From NCBI RefSeq assembly GCF_001039355.2, contig NW_019775963.1:1-64000 (forward strand): DNA of 64,000 nucleotides. Reading direction: 5' to 3'. The notes beneath the pieces were generated by a model. The model saw only the letters and a list, made by a program, of their open reading frames with translations, ran no database searches and was not told the DNA's origin. The DNA comes from Lingula anatina (Eukaryota; Brachiopoda; Lingulata; Lingulida; Lingulidae). Below, one piece after another: positions 26,001 to 41,300 of this stretch. Within the stretch, counting starts at the first letter, position 1. Every line of letters starts with the position of its first letter. The position numbers and the translations under genes are program-made.

Positions 26001-29000
26001 ATGTTATAGTTGGATAAAAAGTAAATGCTTGATTGATTTGAATTAAATCTCTGTTTTTGTATGATGAAAAAAAATACTAGTCTTAAAAAATCAACGCTAG
26101 TCCATTTCAAGGTTGTATTTGTAGTGTACTTGTGACAAATTTTTAAGGACATGCTAGCTATTTCTTACCTATTGTATCTCTGGACTTTTACACAAGACTA
26201 ACCCTTGCAATGGCAATGAGCAAGACGACAGAGTAAAACTCGTATTCACAAAGTCTGCCTATATTGTCCTAAGTTAACCTGTCACAAGTTAACTGTAAAT
26301 GCACTGTGTTTCTTCTAAGTGAAAGAAAAAGCTTGTTAGTTTGATAGAGCCCAGCTGGTGTTTTACGCTGTACTCCAAGTGGGATCCAGTGTGTACTATC
26401 TACATTCCCAGGTAATGGGGCTCTTTATCGGGGAATTTATTGGTAATTGTTATTTAATATGCTGATTGAAAGCTGTATTTGATTGACAGGGAGCCCCCTG
26501 CTTCATGATTTATCTCCTGAAGGTAGTTCCTGTGGTAAGCTTTCATAATCTGATCCATCCTTCCCACATGGCTGGACAGATAGTAGTGCCTAAGACAGGG
26601 AACATCTTGGGTTCTGGCTCACTGTATGTCTCACTGCTGGTAGATTTGATGAGCTACTGTTCCTGATGTAACAGGAAGTCACAGGGGTAGAGCGTGCCCA
26701 CTGCTAGTTGAGTTATGTGATCAGTACATTAGGCTGGGACAGAGAAACTTCAAAAGCCTGGGAAACTGTTGACTGGCTGAGTCATACTTTTACTGGAGCG
26801 ATCATTATTACGGTTTTTATTTGTGAAACAAGTGCATTTGTTGCATCCAGGCTATAGCTTCTGGTCCTTTTTCTGACAGTATAGCAATTCATCCCTTGTA
26901 TGGCGGANAGCTATAAATGCACTGTGATTCTTCTAAGTGAAAGAAAAAGCTTGTTAGTTTGATAGAGCCCAGCTGGTGTTTTACGCTGTACTCCAAGTGG
27001 GATCCAGTGTGTACTATCTACATTCCCAGGCAATGGGGCTCTTTATCAGGGAATTTATTGGTAATTGTTATTTAATATGCTGATTGAAAGTTGTATTTGA
27101 TTGACAGGGAGCCCCCTGCTTCATGATTTATCTCCTGAAGGTAGTCCCTGTGGTAAGCTTTCATAATCTGATCCATCCTTCCCACATGGCTGGACTGATA
27201 GTAGTGCCTAAGACAGGGAACATCTTGGGTTCTGGCTCACTGTCTGTCTCACTGCTGGTAGATTTGATGAGCTACTGTTCCTTGATGTAACAGGAAGTCA
27301 CAGGGGTAGAGCGTGCCCACTGCTAGTTGAGTTATGTGATCAGTACATTAGGCTGGGACAGAGAAACTTCAAAAGCCTGGGAAACTGTTGACTGGCTGAG
27401 TCATACTTTTACTGGAGCGATCATTATTACGGTTTTTATTTGTGAAACAAGTGCATTTGTTGCATACAGGCTATAGCTTCTGGTCCTTTTTCTGACAGTT
27501 TAGCAATTCATCCCTTGTATGGCGGATACTGTTTTATGATGATCAGGAAGAGTAGATGAATTGTTGATATATTGGAGCTGGCAGTTTGGGAATAATTTTG
27601 CTGTGGGGATTGTAGTAGTCAACAACTGCAACAATATCATGATTGTAAGTAGCATTTTCTTGTTAGCAGTCAGTATCAGTATGTTACTTTTCATGGCAGA
27701 AATGATCAACTCTGTTGATAATTGTTTTAATGCTTACCGCCAGGTAAACCATGGATATAACATTAGATAGTAAGCCTAAATCTCCCTTAATTATTTCACA
27801 CCTGCCACATTTTGTTTGCTGATCAATTAGGAGAGTTTCCAATAGACCCAAGGTGAAATATTGGAGTGTTTTAGCCAGTGGAATAATTATTATTCCCAAT
27901 ATGTTAAAAGGCAAAAAATAAATATACCTAGGCTAGTGATGTCTATGTGAGAAGATCCTATATTTCAAATGTGAAATGTTTTATGTGATGGTGCTGTTAG
28001 GCTGTCTCTTGCCTAAGGCAAACTATGCAAGCAGTAGTGAATATGATAAGTAGGTTTCACTTGCGATTACGGATCTTTTCACTTTTTTATTAATAATAAA
28101 GAATGACTTCACCTTTTTTTCCTGAATAATAATCTAGGATGGTGAATCATTTGTGGCTACAGAAAGTAATCATGTTTTTACCATTAGTGGTTACATTAAA
28201 TGTTCAGTTTTTTTTTAGTATGTATAACATTCATAAAACATTTGCATCTCTCATCATGTTCTTTCTCCATAAGTTAATGACTGTGGAAGATTAAGGAGTG
28301 TAGGTAAAACTGTGCATGTCAGCAGTCAACAGCGAAATCACGTGCATTCATTAACACTTTGCGCTGGAGGGAAGTGCAGAAAAAAAATAAACTGCGTAGT
28401 TTTGATCCCATCTTATCTACTCCAATAAAGCTTGAACTGCACTGGCTGCTGCATAAAGGAAATACCTTGTCATAGATATTACTAATTTGCTGCTTGACTT
28501 AAGGAATCCCATGTAATGAACACCTTCCCAGAAGAAACATGGGCTGCTCAAAGCTAACTTTAGAGACTGGCATTTTGAGAGGTCCACTTCTCGCCTACCT
28601 GTATGGCCCAAGGTGGTAAGGTCGGTTGCCTTCTCGGCCAATCAGATCTCTTGATTTTACTGGCATGAAACATTCTCACCTGCAATTAATATGAATCATC
28701 TTTGCCAGCTATTTTCTTATCTGCTTGGTGTGCTCCACTCTAACCTTTGTAAATACTGGCAGGAATGAGGAGGATACTTAGAAGAGGTATTTTTACCCTG
28801 CCTCATGTTTTTCATATTTTCTTCCTGCAAATCTCTAGTGGCTCATCTTCATATCATTGCCCCCTCCCCCCCCCCTTAAAAAAAAAGAAAAGAAAAACCA
28901 AAAAATGAAGCAACATTTTGTCAATGAATAAGTACCTGATATGAAAAAGAAGAAGAAATGTTTTGATTCCATTTCTTTTTTATTAAAGGACATTGAGAAT

Positions 29001-32000
29001 AGGAGGACAGATGTTTGTATAAGCCGACCTTGGTTTTTATGGGAAGAAAATAATCAGTTTTGTACCAACCTAACCCATCTTATTTGAACAGATAACATCG
29101 CTTTAACTGGAACACTTGCAAGTTTCACACACAGCTCTTTTCTCCGGGGATAAATCAACTTATCTCAATTGACTTTCAAATGAAATATTAATTGATTGGC
29201 CAAATAGTTTTGTAATTGATAACCATATTATTGAGAATGAAGGATTGTTGTCTTAGTGAATGCAAATTGTATTAGATGTTACAATCAATATAAAAAGGCC
29301 ATATGTTGGTTTTTGTGAACCCAAGGATCCCATTTTATAGCTGTAGACTTCTGCTGACCAGATGACTGAATATGGAGTTGTAAAAAAAAAAAAATGTTTG
29401 GTATCCTGATATTAGACATATATTGAAGGAGCAGTAGACATGGTTCTTGAAATATGCAAAGTAAGTGAACATGTGAAGCTAAGACATTTTTTTTTCCAAA
29501 AAGGCTTTAGGACAAATCCTGGGTCATGTTTGACATGTTTTTTTATTGTCCAGGTGACACTTTAGATGTAATGGAATACAAAATAAGACAGATGAGATTG
29601 GCTATGGATGGGAATAGATAGCAGGAAATTACACAAGATTATTTACAGTTTTATCCTCTTTTTGATTGGTCTTGATACTTAAGCACTAGGTACTGGTTCC
29701 TCTCATCCAACCAGTGGATAGGTGCTAACTATTGACTTCAGAGTTTATGAACAACAGAAAAATTAAGGAACTGTTATGTTCTAGTTATGACAAACTTCCT
29801 ACTATACTGTATTAGACCCCATTCCCAGAGATTAGATCGATCTACTTTACATCGACCTAACTCCCTAGGGGCTCACGCTAAATAGCTGTCAGCCGAGCGG
29901 ACACGAAAGTTAATTACCCCCTTACAGCTTGTAGTAGGCGGGACGGACATTTAAGCCGGATTATCTGACAGTAATCTAAGTGAGACTCCCCTTGGGGATA
30001 GAGCGATCCAAAGCTCTGGGAATATGCCCTTAGTTGATTCTATGGTTGCAATATCTAATCAAAGCGGGACAATCTTATCCCCCTGCTACCCTGCCCATCA
30101 CTATTCCCATACAGTGAGGGGGCATGCCCTGCCTAGAGTCAGACTGGTGGAAATTTTGTTCACACAGAGTTTGCTGAGATAGTTCTAAGTTAAGCCATCA
30201 CAAATGGATTGTAAGTACACCTTCATGTTAAGCCAGGTCTTTTAAGTCCAGGTCTTCAACCAGCATTAATATTTTGCCAAGGATGTAGATCTTGAATGTT
30301 TCATGTTTAACCAAGTGAGGCGGTGAACCAGGCCAATGGCTTTACCATTCCAGTTATTTCCTGCTGCAAACAAATACCAATACATGGGGAAATACAAAAA
30401 TGGGATAGTAATTTGTTTCAACGTCTGTTATTTAGATTTCTAGGATTTTTTTTATTGTGTGTTAATTTTTAACTGTGATAAATAAGAGTGATTGAAGTTT
30501 ATCTGCAGGTTATTTTGTGGTCAAAGAGAGGACACTTAATTTAATGCATCTCAGCTATAGTGTCATTTGTTTCAAAGATTGAAGATATAATTTGAAATTA
30601 AGGCCTCTGAAGTTTTCTCTGCTGTAGCCAAGGTATTTGAATAACTTATTCCATAAGAAGATAATAAGTCAAGGTTATTGAACAGAAAATACGTCTGTAT
30701 CACTCAGTGTGGTTTGCCAGTTTAAAGGAAGTAATGATAATAGAACATTTTGAAATAATGAGCATTGAATTGAGCAGTAAAATTTCATTATATTATTTTT
30801 GCTCAGTGTTGTTGTCATTCTTGCTGCAGAACTTATGCAGTCCCTGCAGTGATAAATGGAGATCTATGTTGTTATTTTTTGTTGATAAATGTCTTCAGAA
30901 ACGGGTAATATTTCTTAGAAATAGTTACAATTTTTGAAATATTGCATGTGAAAAAAGACATTTCTGACTGTTTATAACTTCAGTTTTGTTTGAACAGTAA
31001 GGTTAACCAAAGTAGGCATATGGTGCCCTTTTAGAATATTTCATTTTGTCCAGAATTACTATGTAATATTTTTAGAACTAACCCTGATACTCAAGTTGAC
31101 ATCTCCATACATTTTCATATATACTTGGCCTATGGTAGCTTTTAATTCTGATTATTTTCAGCTGATATATATTTTCATCAGGAAGTTAAATAACAATACT
31201 TGTTATTTTGAAAACTAGAATGTTGCCAACCCTAAATATATACACGTCTAATGGATGTTTATGTGAATATATTTTTATACATGTATAATCGGCCATCTCC
31301 CTTCCTGACACAGGATGTTTCCCACATAGGAAACAGCTTGTTACAGGGCAGCAACAGCCATTATTGTCATACTTCTACACTTTAATGACTTTAAATTGGT
31401 ATTAATTAGCTTTGTAAGGTCATACTTTCAATTTGAGTTACTGTTGTGACAACAGGGTGGGCAGTTAAAAACACGTTCTGGTAGTTACATTTTATGACAC
31501 TTACTGGGCTTGCTAGACAGAGAGCTATGACATAAAGCAAAAATCTGGGCTTGTTTGGTAGAAGATACGTGGTCAGCATGAAAGGGAAGTTTGATTTCAT
31601 GAAACAAAAACACTTCTAGGAGAAGACTTGTGTATATTATTTCCAAACAAGCCAGTTTTTTTCACCAGCTCTGCCTTCAACCCACACAGTTGGTTCTGTT
31701 GCCTATTTTCACAGCTGTAAACATTTCTGTGAGATTACTGGCCGCAAACAGGAACATTTACCTGGGGCCTCATTGCTAGCCTTTACCAAGGTAGGCAGGC
31801 AACAGGCAGCACACCTCAATGTGTTTATCTCCTGTGCGAGGCCTTGGCGTAATCTAATTCTGGAGCAGCAGCGTTGGAAACTAAACTGCAGCAATAACCC
31901 GTGCCTTGTACCTGGTCTCTTCATATCCTTCTGGTCATCCTGGGCAGTAGTGGTAGAGGAAGGTGAACCTGGACATAACCTGGACATAAGGGAGATTAAC

Positions 32001-35000
32001 TGGACTTTTACAGAAACAAACCTTTCACTGAGGGGGGTTGGAGATACGAGGACCATGTTCCTGTGTGTGTCAGACCAACGGCAGAAAGCCGCTAAGAAGG
32101 TAAAGGAAAAATAAACGTGGCAAATGATGAGATAGGGCAGGACAGGAAGGCATGTTACCTGTAGTGTAGAATACAGAGATAGTAGAGAGGAGATCGAGTT
32201 TCACAGCTCGGTACATCTGCTTTGGTGAACAAACTTCCCGCTGTTGGAGCTGGACAGGATTAAAAATCGTTCCTAGGAAATTAAAGGGAGATTAGATAGT
32301 GGGATAATTCTTAGACTAACACATTTGTGCTCCAAGTAAAGGCCATCAAGTTCATATCAATGAATAGGGTTGTGGACCTTTGCTTCAGTGAGTCACTTCA
32401 CCATTGTTTGGAGGTTGGGTTAAATAACATTATATACAATGAGTGGTATTCTTTTTCTCTCTTTTCGATTTTGAGCCGCTTGATGTTTACATTGGGGCAC
32501 ATAATTAAAGAAATTGTATTGACTGATTACTTTCAGAGTCAACAGTTTGTAAGCAGTGATCCTAACATATTTAATCTGAAATGTGTCACTGGCTAAATAT
32601 TTACTGAGTATGCCATTCATCTGCATTTAGATTGGATCATGTTTAGAATACAGAATTCGGTTCATTTTCTATCATCAAGTTAGACAGTAGCAGTGGCACC
32701 AAGAAACAGTTAACAGTATGTAGGAAAGATCATTCCAAAGTCTTGTAGTAAGAAAGGACTTGATGCAGGAAAAATGAGTTATATCGACCAGAGACATACC
32801 ATATTTTTCCAGTAGGTATACAACTTTTTTGATTACAAAAATACTGTAAAATGCTTAGATTATCCTTCAAAGTGTGACATATGGCAATATTGAAAATGAC
32901 CATAGTTTTATGTGTGATTTATCTCAGTCATTACATCTGCCAGGTTTCTGTGAAGTAGTCTCCTGTAGATAAACAGCCCAGACAGCCAGGTGTCGTGGCT
33001 GGGATCTCTTCTGGTAATCAGAGTCATAACACTGGTCTGTTAGCCTAAGAAGTTATAAAGAGAATCTCTTTATAACTTCTTGGTTAGCCTAGCTGGTATC
33101 TGTTCTGGTAACACAGAGTCATAATACTGGTCTGATAGTATCATCTTCTACAGGAATCTGTGTCCTGTTAACTTTCAGCTCTGTCATGGCGATGTTATGT
33201 TACCAATCTCTGTATGTTAGACTGTATCCTGTGACAAGTTTATAGCTAGTTGTGCTGCACCACCTTAAAAAGAGTTCTGAAGTTGATTGTATGGCCCTTT
33301 ATAGAGATCCATTATGGTGTATGAAGAATGGTGACTTGCAGGTGAGTTTTTTTGCTCAGTGGTAGGAGTGGTTTGCATGGTCTTAGTGGAATCTGTACTG
33401 CTTTTTAACGGCCTATGTGGATGAACTGTTACCCAAATTATTACCGTATGCTACAATTTTCTTCCTAATACAATATATTTGGAGGTCCTTGCATGGTCTT
33501 TTGCCTTATGATGTTATGCAGTCATGGAGGAGTGAATAAAATGAGTCAACTGAAAAGACTAGGGGGTATTAACATGTAAACCAATGACCTGAAAACCCGG
33601 GGAAGGCCTGTTGTACAGTTGTGATGAGATATGGTAGGCAATTATTCAGTGACATTTGAGGTCTGGATACCTGACACTGAAGTCTTCAGATTCTGTTTCC
33701 CCATACCTTCACACAGCACATGTGTGGCTGGAGTCATTAGGACTGATGTGCCAGGGGGGTTCCCGTGCCCACTCTCACATGCTAATTGTTTTGTTTGTTA
33801 GGGTTTGAAAATTATTTCTTTTCTTGAAAATGGAAATGGGAGAGAAGGGTTGCAGTGTCTTTGGTGCATTTGTCATTGATAACTGATTGTTTTAGGTGAA
33901 ATGTTTTAGACAATATTTTAAGACATAGATGATTGTAGAACATTGGATTTTGTTGCACCCTTTGCTGGTGCCAAGAATACCCTGGAGGAAAAAAAGGAAC
34001 CAGATGAAAATGAGGTTTGCTGTTTCCAATTTCTAACAAGTAAATTTCTCTCTTTCTGTCAGCCAAGATGATGTGAACTAAATAAATCCCATGGCAATGT
34101 TTATATGTTACTGGATTTCAGTTGTTTTTTTTACTGGGTTGTGACCTTGCCATGGCAGGTGTAACATGAGACAAAAATTGCTCTTTCATCTGATTCAGAA
34201 AATGACTTGCACTAACCTAACCTTGTAATGTGTCCAGGTGAAATTAACTAACCACATAAAACTTTTTTTACTGTACCCTGGTTTATAGGGGTTTTAATGC
34301 CGTCTGGGTATTAGGGGTTATTTACATTAATTGTGCTATAGACCTCTGCCATGCATGTTGAAGGCAACTTGGGCACTTGCTGAAAGTTGGGAATGGGATA
34401 GAGAAAGACAGAGTTTGGATCTCTGGCTTACTGGTGTCACTTTTTGATGGCTGATTGGAAGATTTTTAATGATTTGTTTTATTGTCCATGGAATATCCAC
34501 ATAAATACCATTTGTTTGTTTATACACAAACAAGGATTAGCTTTTAAGACAGACTTATTTAGTTTATCAGTTCAGTTGTTTATCGTAAGAAGTACATAGA
34601 TAGATTTGACTGGACTTCAATAGTTGTCATGTATTTTGTTTATTTTATAGCCTGCAAAATTATGTCGTAGAAATATTCCGTTATCGGACTTGAGATCAGG
34701 CACCATGATTATAATTGCCTGCCCTGTCACAGGTGCTGTTAATTGCCCTAATTAACTGTCTAAGTTTACATGTATGTCAACTTGGTCAGGTAGAGGCCAG
34801 CGTGCTGCTATGCGGTGCCAGGTTAACGTTGGCAGTGTACTGAGCTATCATATGCTGAGAGGAGGATAGTATTATCAGGGGTGTGAAGAAATGCTAATGT
34901 TTTGACTGAGCTCCAGTATGTGATACACTGTGAGTGCTGCAACTAGATCCCAAGTTCAGGAAGCTGATGTACATTCCACTAAAAGCTATTTTAGCTGACC

Positions 35001-38000
35001 ACAGGCTATTCTTAGTCATAGGAAAAGAGATGGAGAGAGTGACCAACTGACCTTCGTATTTATTGAGGTTCAAGTGTCTTGGTCACTGAAGTGGACAAAA
35101 TATTGTGAATTATAAAAAAAAGACATAGGCTGTCCATCTAGGCTGAGGAAGACCACAGTATCACTGTGTACCACTGTCTCCACAGTGACAGGTGAAAAAC
35201 TTCACAAGTGAGGTGTGCTGACGCAGCTCTGTTTTTCTTTTCAGTGTGGCGTGGATGTAAATCGGCCCAACTCCTATGACCAGTCAGCCCTGGACATTGT
35301 TAACAAGTTCACCACATCCAGAGCTGCCAAGGAGCTAAAACAACTGCTGAAAGGTAAGAGACAGAAATTGAGCTCGTAAAAAAATAATTGAAACAAACAA
35401 AAGAATGTCCCGATCTGTGCTTTCCTGGAGGAGACTGTTTGTGTAGGAGATGTTTTTGGGTCACTCAGCAGGTCCTAGTTTTCCATGTTGTACTGAACAT
35501 AAAAGTTATCCTCAACTTGGCAAAATAATTTGTGGCACTCCCACAGTCACTCACTGAATCTAACTAGGCTTGAAAGATGTCTGCCCAGCCCATCATTAGT
35601 AGCAATGTCACATTGCAGGGCAATAGTTAATGGCAAAGAATAGCCTGAACACTGATTTGTTGTAGTTGGACCGTCCAAGCAGAATTATAATGAGGCATGT
35701 GGATGTTGTTCAATGGCCACAGTTATGAATTACTTGGATTTTCTCATTGACCAGCAGGATTTTTATTTAAAAAATCCAAATTTGCCTTGCTCTAATTCTA
35801 CCTCACACAGTTTTTTTTACCTCACTGAAAAAGAATACTTTGACAGCTATCTTTAGCAGCAATTAGACCCTGCCAGTGTGTCGAAAATGATTTGATAACT
35901 AATTCAAAACCTATAAGAACCACAGTGCCTGGTGTAGTGTAATAACAGAGCATGTGTGAAGAAGTCAACAGTAGGTGGCCAGCCTGGCACACTGTATACA
36001 CTGTGGTCTTCAGGGAGACTTTCTAGTGCAACTCACAGCTGGAATAACCTGGTCTGAGATGGGTTCTTTAGTGCTTTGGATATTGTATTTATTCCAGGGA
36101 TGGCAGTTGTGTATAAATATATGTAGAAAAGCGTATTTTAATCAAATGAATGGGTATAAATATAATGAAGATGGAGTTGTGAGAGATTATTGATATGTCA
36201 CTAATGGAGGTAAATCAGCCAAGTTGACATTTATGAACTAAGTTACTGATATCAATTGACATGCGAGTTAGGTAGAGCGTGGTTTGCTTGGTAAATTATT
36301 TTATCAGAACACGTCCAGTCATTTAGAAAAGAGTCCTAAGAAGTAATTTGTGGTTACAGAAAGAAAAGATGAACAAGATTTACCAACAAAAGGTATACAA
36401 TATAAATGGGTTTATTTATGCTTTTAAAACTTGTATTTTAAAGAGAGTTGCTTCCTTAAATTGCCCCTTACGGCAACCTGACCCCAGACAAGGTGCGTTA
36501 GGCACTCTCACATGATTACAATACCTCCATGACAAGGATGATGCAGCAAATATTCATTCATCTCTCGGCGAGTAAGAGTAAGGTTATTATAGTTTCCTGA
36601 AAGAAAAGAATTGGGGCATCCTTTATTTACAAGAAAAAAAAACAGTGTTCCTGTCTTGGCATAAATGGTATTATATCTGTAAGCGAGTCCCCCACTGGGA
36701 TGTTCATAGCTCCACCCTTGGCTTTGGTACAGCGAGGAACGTGTCTTCATAACATTGACATTGGGGATTTTTTTATTGTTATTACCCGTTTTTTGGCAGC
36801 AGAATGGGGTTTTGCATATCAGAAATCTGTTCTTCTCAGCAGTCTATGAGAAGAGGCTTTTAAATTGCATGATCACAAAGAAAACAGGCTGTTACTCTCG
36901 CCCATCTGTTGCAGGCTATTTCAAGATAATTCTGACGCAACAGGATGAGTGAGAAACATCAGATTTAACGATCAACCCCTTTATTTTGTAAAACTTGGAA
37001 AATTTCCCTGCTAATTGAATTTAGTAATGCAGTTAGGTAGAAAACTTTGATATCTCCTTGCTGATGTTTGTGGAAGTTTTTTTTTAGGTAAGGTAAGACA
37101 AATAGAAAATGAAATGATGTGGGGCACAGATCCAGTTATAAAACTGAGTTGTATTTTCTCAGATGTCCTGTTTGGTTCATTAGTGAATGCAGCATGTATT
37201 GGTTGCATCCCTTCTCAAATTTTTGTTTGAATCTCTTAGATTTTAGAATACACAGCTTTTGGATGTTTAAATTTGTTAACTATATACATAACCTTGGTAT
37301 TCAGACTCACCATTCTTTGGCTTAAGAATGGGTGTTAAATTTGACTGTAAACATACCTCAAAATGAATAAGGAAAAAAAAAGAGAATCATCTTCACGCCC
37401 AAGTTTAAACTGAATTCATATCTTTATTTGTGGTGTTCTTGTTTCAGAAGCAAGCTGTGCAGTCCAAGCCTGTGCTATCAAAGATTACAGCAATATATAT
37501 GACCCAAACAGTCTCTCCTTCAGAGAGGGGGATTACATTACAGTAAGTTTTTCATGATCTGTAGAAACAAGTTGCAAATCTTTTGAGATATGAATATAAC
37601 TTTAAAAATGAAAAAAAAAGATAAAATTTTTTTTTTAATTAATGTATGTTAAAAATGATAGATATAACGTTTAATGATATGTATTATTTAACAGCAAAAT
37701 TTCTTTTAATTTTTGCAATATATTCAATTTTTCCAGTCGACCATCTTTTTTTTTTTCCTGTAGATAAGTTTTGTCATGAGAAGTTCTATACTACCTGCCT
37801 TCATAAGGTCTGATAGGTTTAGTTAATCCATCTGTATTATTTATCCAGATGTCTTTTTCAAAGGTATTTAGGGGTGTAGACCTCTTTGTAGAATTTTGAA
37901 ACTAGAGATTTATAATGATGACTGGAATATAAAGCCAGCCTTGTCCCAGCTGTAGGTACAAACCAGTTAATATTACAAATACTAGCAGGTTTGCACCAGT

Positions 38001-38264
38001 ATTTGCAATTGTCAAAGCAAAACTCAAAAACTGTAATAAAAAGACTGTGTACATGTTGCTAAGTTGGTGTGTCCTATTGAAGTGATGACTGTAATCCAGG
38101 ATGGATAATTTAGATCTATGTAATGTTGGAATGCAATTTACCTTCCAGTTAGGTTATGTACAGGTGCTATTTTACCAGTTTCTCCAGTGTCACCACTGAT
38201 GATGTGCTCTTTGTAGGCCTTGCTGTTAATAGAGTTTTTCATAAAAAGAATATTTTCATTATAC

Positions 38265-38312
<48 letters not shown>

Positions 38313-41300
38313 GTTTGTGTGTGTGTGTGTGAGCTTATTTTCTGCTTTAAGTTGCCAGGTGTTACTGTCTCAGGATTGTCTTCTTGTTTATCTTGCTTGT
38401 TTTGTGAATTACAGCAAAATTGCCTGCCCCTGCTTGGGTCATTATACACACCAACACAAACCCACCCCCTACTGCCAGTGTTGATGCACATGGTTAAGAT
38501 TTTCTGGGGGGTGAAATATGTCAGGGACTTGAAACCCCTGAATCCGACTGCTTCTCTTTAGGTTGACTTGGGAATATGGTACAGATTTAAATGTGGAACT
38601 CCCCTCAGATGTACTGTGTAACTTTGGAAGAATTACATTGTTACATTTTATTTGCTGAATTATTTCCGCGTGGTAGAATGTATGTATTTTACACAGTGAA
38701 GCATGAGAAACAATACAGTTTATTTTCAAATGCCATGTGCCTGAAAATAAAAAAAGTATGTGCAGCTCTGATGAGTTGTCAGATAGCAAAAAACTATTTA
38801 TTCTTCACAGTTTTTTCCCTAAATCAAAGAGAACTCCAAAAGAAAGTGAGGATATTTAGAGTTCCCTTTTCACCTTCATGTTGGTTGAAATTTTCAAAAA
38901 GGGCTTCCTGCCTGGCATATTTATTGCATACAGATTTAATGTTTGCTGATTTTCTTTTCCGTCTTAACGCAGTATGTGATCAAAAGATTGTGCTTGACTA
39001 ACTGGGGTAAGGCCGTCAACATTGAGGAAGAAAAGCTGGCACCTTTTTTATTTTTGAAAGATTTTACCTTTACAAAGTTAAACAAATACTGTCTTTTCTA
39101 GGCTTATGATAATAGTGTTCATTCACACAAAATCAGGCCTGAAAGAGGTGATGTAACAAACAGTTTTAGGAACACAGGCTTCAGACATAAGCCTGTAAGA
39201 GGTGATATCAGCATACGTTTTAGTCTGCAGATATTTGCCTGTCATACATGTTCCATCTCACGACTCACCTGGGAGAATGAGAGATGGAACCCCCTTTAAA
39301 TCAGATTTTATGAAGATTGATATCAAGTGCTGGTTTGAGTGTCCTCAGCTAGAATTGCACCTGCACAGGTGTGCTGTATTGTCACCTTAGACAACATGGG
39401 CGGTTGGAATTCCAACATGGGATTGAAATGACAGAAATGTCTGCCTATGTCATAGTGCTGTTGACACGGGTGAAGTGGATATTTCCCCATTTTTTCCCCC
39501 TCCTCTCTTCTTCCATTTCCTACCCATCTTCTATGGTTTGCCTAGATAAGAGAGTATTTATCTGACTTCGGATTAATTTTCTCTTGAAGGTACAAATGTG
39601 TCTGTGGGTTTACTGATCACTGGAGTATGTCCTTTGATGTTGTATGTTCTCTTTCTTATGGCTGATTTGAAGTGCTTCATAGAACTGTCAGATATTAAGA
39701 CATGACCATGATAGCACATGATAATTGTATTCTAGAGCAATTTGTATAACTGTTTTTGGATAAAATTGTTTTGGGTCTTCAGCATTGTTAAATGACCTAA
39801 TCAAATAAATAATTACTGAGGTTGGTTCTGTTACAAGGTATAAGTAACAAACTGTCATAGACATAAAAATATCCAACTTGATCTATAGAAGACAAATGAT
39901 ATTTTGACTACAGCTTAAAGATATTAAGATGACCTTGTCCAAATTTTAGGTGATTAGAGGTATAATATGTGACAAACTCCCATAGATCAGTGACACAATG
40001 TGAGGACTAACCAGATATACATTACACCTATCTGTGCCATTGTGCTCCAATAATGAGTAATTCCTGAGAAAAAGAGTTTTATCAGACAGTTTTATCACAC
40101 ATAAAATTGTATGGGTTTGTCCAAACAAGATGTAATGAGTCAAAAATGATGTGTAATATGCTTTTAATAGTCGACGCCAAGATGAAAGCACGGTTATTTA
40201 GATGTACATCATCCTCGTTCGCCCACGTCAATAAAATTCAAGTTCTTCCAGGCATTTTAATCTTATCTCGACCTCTTTAAAAAAAAAATACTGATGGTGA
40301 GTTTAAGATTCTCCTCACAGTTTTAAGATGTGAGTGATGGTGCTGTCAGCTCTCGTGACCTTCCATGTAGCTTCATACCACTTCCTGGCATAGAAAAAAG
40401 TGTGCTCATTCAGCTGGAGAGAAAATTGGAACTTCACCTTTGCTTACCTGGGAGGGTTGAGTTTGTTATTTGTATGTTCAGGTCGGATGGCGAGAAGAAC
40501 TATAAAACCCACATAAATTATCTCCAATGCTCTGATGCTGCTGACTGATACACTTTTAAGTTTGCAAACAACACGCTTGTGTTATCAAATGTTTTGTCCT
40601 TTAGATGCTTTAGGCTTTTTCGAAAAGTAGAACATTTTTTTAGCATTAACCTGATAATTTGATAGCAGGTGAATTGAGGTGTATTTTAAAGGTGGTAGTT
40701 TATGGACTTTGTCAAACTTATTGAAAGTAATTATAGTGCATGAGTACTTGGCATTGAGTCAAGTAGGAATATTAGCAAGAATCTATTATCACCGGTAATT
40801 GATGTTATATATTATATAGATTTTTCTACAGTGTTTAGTATTAACTACTTTTTTACTAGGTAATTGTGTGTAATTGGTGTATTTTAGCCATTCTTTGGCA
40901 ATGTTGTTAAAATGTTTTATATTTTCTGTACTTTTAGGTCCTAGAACAGCGTGCAGATGGCATGTGGAAGGGCTTCGTAATGCATGAGGGACAGATGGCC
41001 AAAACTGGCTTCTTTCCCGCCTCTGCTGTAGTGCTGGTAGACAGGCAATGTAAGTAGAAAACATCTTAAAGAGTCTTTTGGGACTTCCTGAAGATGGCCC
41101 AAATTTTATATTAAGTTGTCAAATATTAAACACTGTTAAATGGGAGATTTGATTACCGAATGGACTTTTGAAAACAAATTTTCATTCAGGAAGGATAACT
41201 GTCAGGTTGGTTGGTTGGTTGGTTGGTTGGGTCTGGGTGAGGTTGGATCTGGGCACCATCTTTGTGGAGTAGTAGTTTGGTTCATCTATAGATGTGTACT

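Larger units (their letters stand above)
25031..35244 (+). other. Caskin intron, 10.2 kb, largest
   Basis: Contains the 618-bp tandem duplication, MITE copy 5, and the palindrome at 33047-33081 set in a ~50-bp duplicated context. Open frames near 28.4-28.6 and 31.7-32.1 kb have no recognised domain. Confidence 0.65.

Noticed and set aside
28417-28641. Minus-strand open frame with a good donor (GTAGGC) inside
   Set aside because: No supporting acceptor and no recognisable product.
31709-32114. Open frames of about 115 codons on both strands
   Set aside because: Locally GC-richer DNA gives long frames on both strands by chance; no domain, no acceptor, and it would interrupt the Caskin ankyrin domain.
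38138-38561. Open frames across the GA/GT microsatellites
   Set aside because: Low-complexity artefacts; the same holds for frames at 62449-62674.
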